Shown here in pieces: positions 59,041-64,000 of a stretch of 64,000 nucleotides of DNA. This DNA is from Streptomyces venezuelae (lineage in GTDB: Bacteria > Actinomycetota > Actinomycetes > Streptomycetales > Streptomycetaceae), in assembly GCF_008642375.1 (NCBI RefSeq), contig NZ_CP029194.1, positions 1,426,001 through 1,490,000 on the forward strand, in the 5' to 3' direction. Each line of letters begins with the position of its first letter. The first letter of the stretch is position 1. Under the pieces are notes generated by a model. The model made no database searches, had not been told where the DNA came from, and saw only the letters and a program-made list of their open reading frames with translations. The translations under genes were made by a program, and so were the position numbers.

Positions 59041-59688
59041 CTACTCCCCCTCCATCAGCAGCACGGCCACGTCGGCCAGTTGACGCTCCCTGGGGCCCCC
59101 GAGGAGCTCGGCGGGCGTGGCGCCCAGCCAGGCGTTCGGGGACAGCCACCAGTCGGCGGCACCCCACGGGTCACGGTCGGCCTCAAGGAGCCGGTTCACC
59201 TCGAGAACAGCCATCCAGGGCAGGCTGCCCTCGGAGAACTGGAACCGGGGCAGCCGCAGCACTCCTCCGGCGCCCCGCAGCCGGATCAGCTCGGGCGCGT
59301 AAGGGTCGCCGCCCCGGCGCAGCACGGTGTCGGCGTTCAGCGCAGGCGCCGCGAGCAGTCTCTTGCGTACCGGCCCGAGGACCGGCCCGACCATGCGGTG
59401 CCCGTCGAGGAGCAGGACCGCGAGGTCATCCGCCTGGAAACCCAGGTAGACGTCATCGAGGACGCCGGCGAAGAGCCGCGCCTGCGCCTCGGCGCCGAAC
59501 TCGTCCGGCAGGCCCTCCAGCAGGACCTGGGCGGCCGCTTCGGCCGCGGTCCCGCGCCCCTCCTCGTCCTTCGCCCGGCGCACGGCGGCGAGCTGCCGGG
59601 CCAGGAGCTCGCGGAGCGGTCCGCCGAGGCGGTCGGCGACGTGTTCCCAGCGGGCCGCCGCGGCCGCGAGCACGGCGTACGGATTCAT
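59041..59688 (-). CDS. MbcA/ParS/Xre antitoxin-type toxin-binding protein
   Basis: 215 residues from ATG 59688. The C-terminal 80 residues carry the antitoxin pattern of RES partners: LRLPRFQFSEGSLPWMAVLEVNRLLEADRDPWGAADWWLSPNAWLGATPAELL. The N-terminal 130 residues are helical (ERLGG-LRELLARQLAAVRRAKDEEG...) and not the usual DNA-binding HTH. Upstream of RES as in known pairs. It probably neutralises RES, perhaps under control of its extra N-terminal domain. Confidence 0.85.
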   Translation of the reverse strand: MNPYAVLAAAAARWEHVADRLGGPLRELLARQLAAVRRAKDEEGRGTAAEAAAQVLLEGLPDEFGAEAQARLFAGVLDDVYLGFQADDLAVLLLDGHRMVGPVLGPVRKRLLAAPALNADTVLRRGGDPYAPELIRLRGAGGVLRLPRFQFSEGSLPWMAVLEVNRLLEADRDPWGAADWWLSPNAWLGATPAELLGGPRERQLADVAVLLMEGE

Positions 59689-60839
59689 GCTGTCCCCCGG
59701 TCGTGGGTGGTCGTGTCGGCGAGTGGCGCAAGCAGCCTCTCGATGAAGTCCGCGCGGGCGTGGGCGCGTACGACGAAGTGGATCTGCCAGTCGCGGCGCC
59801 GGGCGAGCTCGGCCTCCACGGCGGGCCAGAGGGCTCCGAAACTCTCCAGCGGGGTGAGCCCTCCCCGTCCGGCACCGAGCAGCGGGAGGCATACGGAGGT
59901 GAGCGGCGGTTCGTGCCGGGCGGTCTCCTCGGCCAGCAGGGCGAAGGCCCGTGCCACGCCTCGGGTGACGTCGGTCGGCAGGACGTCGTAGTCGTTGGTG
60001 CCGGGGCGGGGCTGGGCGACGGCCACGTGGTAGATCCGCCGCACCCCCTGGCCGGCGAGGGCTCCCGCCGAGGTGACGGCGACGGTCCCCGGAAGGGCCG
60101 CCCGGCCTTCTGTTCCCTGCCGGGCGGCCCATTCCCGTAACTCGTCGTGGAGGTGGTCCGCGACGAGTACCCCCGTAGGGTCGAGGCGTGCCGCGGCGCG
60201 GCGCAGGGTCGCGGCGACGGACGACTTGTAGGCGGCAGGCAGCACGAAGTACGTATTGGAGGGCGAGAGGACGACGTCGACGTCACGCAGCAGGTCCACC
60301 GAGTGGACGTGGATCCGCACCGTCGCGGGATCCGGCCGCCCGTGGATCCGCAACCGGAGCGTGCGATGGACGAGGGGCAGCGGGGCGGGGGCGTCCGGTG
60401 GGCCTCCGGTGTCGTCGGCCGGTTGCCGGCCGGCGAGAACGATGATCTGCTCCGTGATCTGTCCCAGCACCATCAGCTCGTGGTGCTTGCGGAACCTCTC
60501 CACGCTGACGCCGTAGACCTGCGCGGCCCGTCGGCGCCGGTCGGAGGCCGGCCAGTCGCGCGTGCCCTGCGCGAGGCCGAGGCTGTACTGGGCGGCGGTC
60601 TGGAGGCCGCCGCCGCCGATGAGGGAGACCGCGGTCCGTAACAGCCGTTCAATGCCCACCACGGCGGACGGCTCACCCGTCGCCTCCGGTGCGGCGGCCA
60701 CGTCATGTGCGATGCGGGAGAGTTCCGGAAGACTCAGCTCTCTCAGTCTGACGAGACCGGCTCGCCTCACCTGTCTCACCTCCGCAAGGACCGATCCGTG
60801 TCTTGATGGGAGGGAGTGGGCCAGCATGGCGGCAAGCAT
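59685..60839 (-). CDS. Macro-domain protein with helical N-terminal domain
   Basis: 384 residues from ATG 60839 (ATG 60827 possible; no ribosome site is clear). N-terminal 150 residues: LVRLRELSLPELSRIAHDVAAAPEA, LIGGGGLQTAAQYSLGLAQG, AAQVYGVSVERFRKHHELMVLGQITEQII. Then a macro domain: VHSVDLLRDVDVVLSPSNTYFVLPAAYKSSV, ALPGTVAVTSAGALAGQGVRRIYHVAVAQP, SVCLPLLGAGRGGLTPLESF. Macro domains bind or remove ADP-ribose; its partner operon holds a NAD-degrading RES protein. Stop overlaps the antitoxin start (ATGA). Confidence 0.88.
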   Translation of the reverse strand: MLAAMLAHSLPSRHGSVLAEVRQVRRAGLVRLRELSLPELSRIAHDVAAAPEATGEPSAVVGIERLLRTAVSLIGGGGLQTAAQYSLGLAQGTRDWPASDRRRRAAQVYGVSVERFRKHHELMVLGQITEQIIVLAGRQPADDTGGPPDAPAPLPLVHRTLRLRIHGRPDPATVRIHVHSVDLLRDVDVVLSPSNTYFVLPAAYKSSVAATLRRAAARLDPTGVLVADHLHDELREWAARQGTEGRAALPGTVAVTSAGALAGQGVRRIYHVAVAQPRPGTNDYDVLPTDVTRGVARAFALLAEETARHEPPLTSVCLPLLGAGRGGLTPLESFGALWPAVEAELARRRDWQIHFVVRAHARADFIERLLAPLADTTTHDRGTA

Positions 60840-61355
60840 CGCACCGCGTCCGCCGGGGTCACAAGCCGGGCTCCCCTGTCCATTGCACCGGACCCGCCGG
60901 CCGGACCCCGGTCGGTTCCGGGTCGGAAACGGGTCGGAACGGCAGGACGCCGTGCCGCCGTCGTGCCGCGACGAAATCAGGAAGATCCCCTCAGGCTCAG
61001 GTCGGTCGAGGACCGCGAGCGCGTCGGTCTCGAGGGCTCGGCGGGCGATGGCGCCCGGGACGCGGTCGGAGTCCTCGACGACCTCCACACCCTGCTCAAC
61101 GGCCAGGGCCGACAGCCCGACCGCGTCCCGGCCTTCTCGTCCAGTTGTCGTTCGGACAGGCGGCGGACGCAGGTCGAGCGCGTCGCGGACCAGGGTGGTG
61201 CCCGCCGACCTCAGATCAGCGGCCCGTGATGCGCGTTCGGACCACGACTCGCGACGATTCCCTCTCCGTCGGCAACGGCCTGAACCGCTCACGGCCTTCA
61301 GACGGGAGACGCTCCAGCGATCCCCACCACCTCGGCACGTCCGTCCCCGACCGGG
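60840..61355. other. Region between macro gene and MBL gene
   Basis: 516 bases. Frames run through on both strands but none has a family match or ribosome site. The minus frame of the macro gene stays open upstream (DRVPGAIARRALETDALAVLDRPEPEGIFLISSRHDGG), which may be a decayed gene. The promoter of the conflict operon should lie near 60840-60900. Confidence 0.4.
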
Positions 61356-62558
61356 TCACCGTTCGCCCGCTAGATCGAGATCGCCGCCGCGCGCCTTCTC
61401 GGCCGCAACCCCGGCAGGCCGGGGGCGCCGCCACGGGCGGGCGATCGGGCGGGAGACCGAGCCCCACCAAGGGTCGCCGGGCAGCTTTCCCGCCGGCTCG
61501 AAGGGCTCGCCGGGGCGGGGGAACGCCACCGCCTGGCCGGCCTCCTCGGCCGCGTCCTTCGTCCACTCCCCCGGCTCCGCCCACGGGTGCGGGGCGAGGT
61601 TGAAGGTGCCCCAGTGGATCGGCAGCAGCACGCCGGAGGCCGCGCCGCCCTGGAGGTCCAGGTGGGCCCGTACGCCCTCCTCGGGGGTCATGTGGATGTC
61701 GGTCCAGAACTCGGAGTAGGCGCCGATCTGGATCATGGTGGCGTCGAAGGGGCCGTGCGCGGCGCCGATGTCCTTGAAACCGGAGAAGTATCCGGTGTCC
61801 CCGCTGTGGAAGATCCGGTGCTCGGGGCCCTGGACGACCCAGGAGGCCCAGAGCGTCTGCTGGCGGTTGCGGATGCCCCGGCCGCAGAAGTGGCGGGCCG
61901 GGGTGGCCGTGAGCCGCAGGTCGCCGATCTCGGTGGACTCGTTCCAGTCCAGCTCCCGGAGGCGGGAGGGGGCCACGCCCCAGCGCTCCAGGTGCGCGCC
62001 GACGCCGAGCGGCACCGCGAAGACGGTGTCGGTGGTGGCGAGCGCCTTGATCGTCGGCAGGTCGAGGTGGTCGTAGTGGTCGTGCGAGACCACGACCACG
62101 TCGACCGGGCCGAGCGCGGCGAGCGGTGCGGGCACCGGGTGGAGCCGCTTGGGGCCGGCGAAGGGGAACGGCGAGCAGCGGTCGCCCCAGACGGGGTCGA
62201 AGAGGACCCGGCGCCCGTCGATCTCGGCGAGGACGCAGGAGTGCCCCATCCAGGTGAGGCGCAGCCCGGTGGCCGGCGCCTTGGCGAGGTCGGCGACGGT
62301 GGTGGGGTGGACGGGGATCGTGCCGGTGGGGGCTCGGCGCGCGCGTCCTTCCTTCTCGAAGTAGATCTTGGCGAACTCCAGGGTGGAGCCCGACGGGCCA
62401 CGGCGGGCCGGTTCGGGGTTCTGGAAGATCCCGTCCGCGAAGTTCGGCGAGCGGTGGATGCGGGCGAGGCGCTCGCCCGCGGGGTCCGCGCCGAAGGCCT
62501 CGGGGCGCAGCGCGCGCAGCCGGGCCCGTGGGGAACGGTCGGAGCCGGTACCGGTCAC
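61356..62558 (-). CDS. Metallo-beta-lactamase-fold hydrolase (UlaG/NAPE-PLD type)
   Basis: 400 residues from GTG 62558 with AGGAGGT 5 bases upstream. MBL fold with SHDHYDHLD (HxHxDH), PARHFCGRG, GDTGYF, and a C-terminal PIHWGTFNL. WMGHSCVLAEIDG and FDPVWGDRCSPFPFAGPKRLHP are typical of the NAPE-PLD/UlaG-like group acting on phosphodiesters or lactones. Physiological substrate not known. Confidence 0.93.
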   Translation of the reverse strand: MTGTGSDRSPRARLRALRPEAFGADPAGERLARIHRSPNFADGIFQNPEPARRGPSGSTLEFAKIYFEKEGRARRAPTGTIPVHPTTVADLAKAPATGLRLTWMGHSCVLAEIDGRRVLFDPVWGDRCSPFPFAGPKRLHPVPAPLAALGPVDVVVVSHDHYDHLDLPTIKALATTDTVFAVPLGVGAHLERWGVAPSRLRELDWNESTEIGDLRLTATPARHFCGRGIRNRQQTLWASWVVQGPEHRIFHSGDTGYFSGFKDIGAAHGPFDATMIQIGAYSEFWTDIHMTPEEGVRAHLDLQGGAASGVLLPIHWGTFNLAPHPWAEPGEWTKDAAEEAGQAVAFPRPGEPFEPAGKLPGDPWWGSVSRPIARPWRRPRPAGVAAEKARGGDLDLAGER

Positions 62559-62633
62559 TGGACCTCCTGATCTCTGAGGGGGGTCGTTCCATTATGGGCG
62601 GCCCGCGGCCCGTACGGTCGGGGAGACCGGCCA

Positions 62634-62653
62634 TACTGAACCATTGTTCAGTA
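62634..62653. promoter_or_regulatory. Palindrome TACTGAAC-CATT-GTTCAGTA
   Basis: Perfect 8-bp arms 27 bases before the dehydrogenase start; typical TetR-family operator size. The divergent MBL gene starts 76 bases away and the truncated TetR at 63930 may be the cognate regulator. Confidence 0.7.
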
Positions 62654-62679
62654 ACAGCCCCTCACGATGGAGACCCGCG

Positions 62680-63858
62680 ATGAGCCCCACCCCCCTCCTG
62701 TCCGTCGACTGGACCGACCACGTGACCGGCCGCCGGGGCCATCTGGTCGTCGACCGGCTGGTGCGCGGGGTGGCCAGCGGCGGCCTGCGGATGCGCGAGG
62801 GGTGCACGGCGGCGGAGGTCGCCGGGCTCGCCCGCGGCATGACCATGAAGGAGGCCCTCCACTACGACCCCGCCTCGCGGTACGTCCCGCTGGGCGGGGC
62901 CAAGGGCGGCATCGACTGCGACCCCCGCTCCCCCGAGGCGTACGGCGTCCTCGTGCGCTACCTGCGGGCCATGCGGCCGTACATCGAGCGGTTCTGGACG
63001 ACCGGGGAGGACCTGGGGCTGACCCAGGACCTGGTGGACCGGGCCGCCGCCGAGGCCGGGCTCGTCTCCTCCGTACAGGCCGTGTACCCGCTCCTGGACG
63101 ACGAGGCGGCGGCGCGGAAGCGGCTCGCCGACGCGTTCGCGATCGAGGTGGACGGCATCGGGCTCGACGCCCTGGTCGGCGGCCTCGGAGTGGCCGAGTC
63201 CGTGCTCGTCGCCCTCGGCCGGGCCGGGCGGGAGCCCGCCGGGACCCGGGTGTCGGTGCAGGGGCTCGGCACGATGGGCGGGGCGACCGCCCGGTTCCTG
63301 GCCCGCGCCGGGCTGCGCGTGGTGGCCGTCGCCGACGTCCGGGGAACGATCGTGAACCCCGACGGCCTGGACGTCGAGGCGCTCCTCGCCGCGCGCGACG
63401 ACCACGGCACGGTCGACCGCACGGCGCTGCGGCCCGGCGACCGCGAGGAGCCCCGGGACGCCTGGCTCGCGGTCGACGCGGAGGTCCTGGTCCCGGCGGC
63501 CGTCTCGTACGCGATCGACGCCGGGAACCAGGCGCGGATCACGGCCCACTGGATCGCGGAGGCGGCCAACATGCCGGTCCTGCCGGAGGCCGAGGAGGCA
63601 CTCGCCGCGCGCGGGGTGACCGTGCTGCCCGACGTGGTCGTGAATTCCTGCACCAACGCCTGGTGGTGGTGGACGCTCTTCGGTGACATCGAGGCCGACG
63701 CGGAGCAGGCCTTCGACCGGGTACGCCGGTCCATGCGGGAGCTCGTGGGCGGCCTGCTCGACCGTGCCTCGGCGGACGGCACGAGCCCTCGCGCGGCGGC
63801 GCACGCGCTGGTCGCGGAGCGCCTTCCGGTGATCGCCGAGCGCTACGGCTGGTACTGA
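62680..63858 (+). CDS. Leu/Glu/Phe/Val-type amino-acid dehydrogenase
   Basis: 392 residues from ATG 62680 (GGAG upstream). Glu/Leu dehydrogenase N-domain: SGGLRMREG, GGAKGGIDCDPRSPEAYGVLVRYLRAM with the catalytic Lys in PLGGAKGG, TGEDLGLTQ; C-terminal NAD-binding domain VQGLGTMGGATARFLARAGLRVVAVADVRG (GxGxxG) and VVVNSCTNAWWWW. Oxidative deamination of an amino acid to a 2-oxo acid. Regulated by the upstream palindrome. Confidence 0.94.
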   Translation: MSPTPLLSVDWTDHVTGRRGHLVVDRLVRGVASGGLRMREGCTAAEVAGLARGMTMKEALHYDPASRYVPLGGAKGGIDCDPRSPEAYGVLVRYLRAMRPYIERFWTTGEDLGLTQDLVDRAAAEAGLVSSVQAVYPLLDDEAAARKRLADAFAIEVDGIGLDALVGGLGVAESVLVALGRAGREPAGTRVSVQGLGTMGGATARFLARAGLRVVAVADVRGTIVNPDGLDVEALLAARDDHGTVDRTALRPGDREEPRDAWLAVDAEVLVPAAVSYAIDAGNQARITAHWIAEAANMPVLPEAEEALAARGVTVLPDVVVNSCTNAWWWWTLFGDIEADAEQAFDRVRRSMRELVGGLLDRASADGTSPRAAAHALVAERLPVIAERYGWY

Positions 63859-63929
63859 GCGCTCCGCCGCGCCCGACCCCCGGCCATTGACGATCATGCC
63901 CTTGTCACATGCTGTGTAGGCTGCTCCGC

Positions 63930-64000
63930 GTGGCGAGAGTGCGGTTGAGCGTGGCGGAGCGGCGGGAGGACCTGCTGCGGGCCGCCGTCGACCAGATCGA
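63930..64000 (+). CDS. TetR-like regulator, N-terminus only
   Basis: Window ends after 23 residues. GTG 63930 starts MARVRLSVAERREDLLRAAVDQI, the opening of a TetR helix-turn-helix (LSVAERREDLLRAA). TAGGCT lies 7 bases before the GTG, so a leaderless mRNA is possible here too. Natural candidate for the palindrome at 62634. Confidence 0.65.
   Translation, partial: MARVRLSVAERREDLLRAAVDQI

Noticed and set aside
60562..61719. 385-residue plus-strand frame between macro and MBL genes
   Set aside because: Arg/Ser/Pro-rich shadow composition, no start signal.

Overview
High GC content, codon use, GTG starts, leaderless genes, Tat lipoproteins, a conservon and RES/CHAT genes all point to a Streptomyces (or close actinomycete) chromosome. 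All calls were made by eye from the sequence; family names rest on recognised motifs, not on searches.

Left part (1-33237) reads as an accessory island ending at a tRNA-Pro(GGG) gene with an adjacent excisionase/tyrosine-integrase pair (31531-33065). Its cargo is metal and envelope biology: a cobalamin riboswitch with cbtB-cbtA; a PLP synthase / MFS exporter / DUF1015 group (4113-7842); DUF305, BlaI-type regulator and BlaR1-type peptidase; NlpC/P60 and L,D-transpeptidase cell-wall enzymes; a membrane-arm-only complex I (nuoA-H-J-K-L-M-N) in which a His-rich protein with a faint NuoD-like segment sits in the NuoB-C-D position (14414-22605); cupredoxin, DUF3105, TauE/SafE-cupredoxin fusion, CopZ and a multicopper oxidase; a His-tailed TetR with small membrane proteins; and a VTT membrane protein. 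Six small His/Cys/Met-rich exported proteins are scattered through it. Several of these genes share an unusual promoter layout (-10 hexamer, 6 or 7 bases, start codon), implying leaderless mRNAs. No copper P-type ATPase or CsoR gene is visible.

Middle part (33238-45699) looks like ordinary chromosome: an acyl-CoA dehydrogenase, a conservon (cvnA-B-C-D plus a GAF protein), a LysR regulator divergent from an SCO6745-like protein, and a heterodimeric ABC exporter/importer pair with a divergent TetR whose probable operator covers the transporter start codon.

Right part (45871-60839) is a probable biological-conflict region. One minus-strand operon encodes a macro-domain protein, an MbcA/ParS-type antitoxin-like protein, a RES-type NAD-degrading toxin-like protein and a 1412-residue TPR-CHAT protease, coupled by 2-4 base junctions; a caspase-like protease gene runs convergently into it. 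Next to it is a second minus operon with an AAA+ ATPase, a coiled-coil membrane protein and two unknown partners. The window ends with a metallo-beta-lactamase-fold hydrolase, a Leu/Glu-type amino-acid dehydrogenase with an upstream palindrome, and the first codons of a TetR-like gene.
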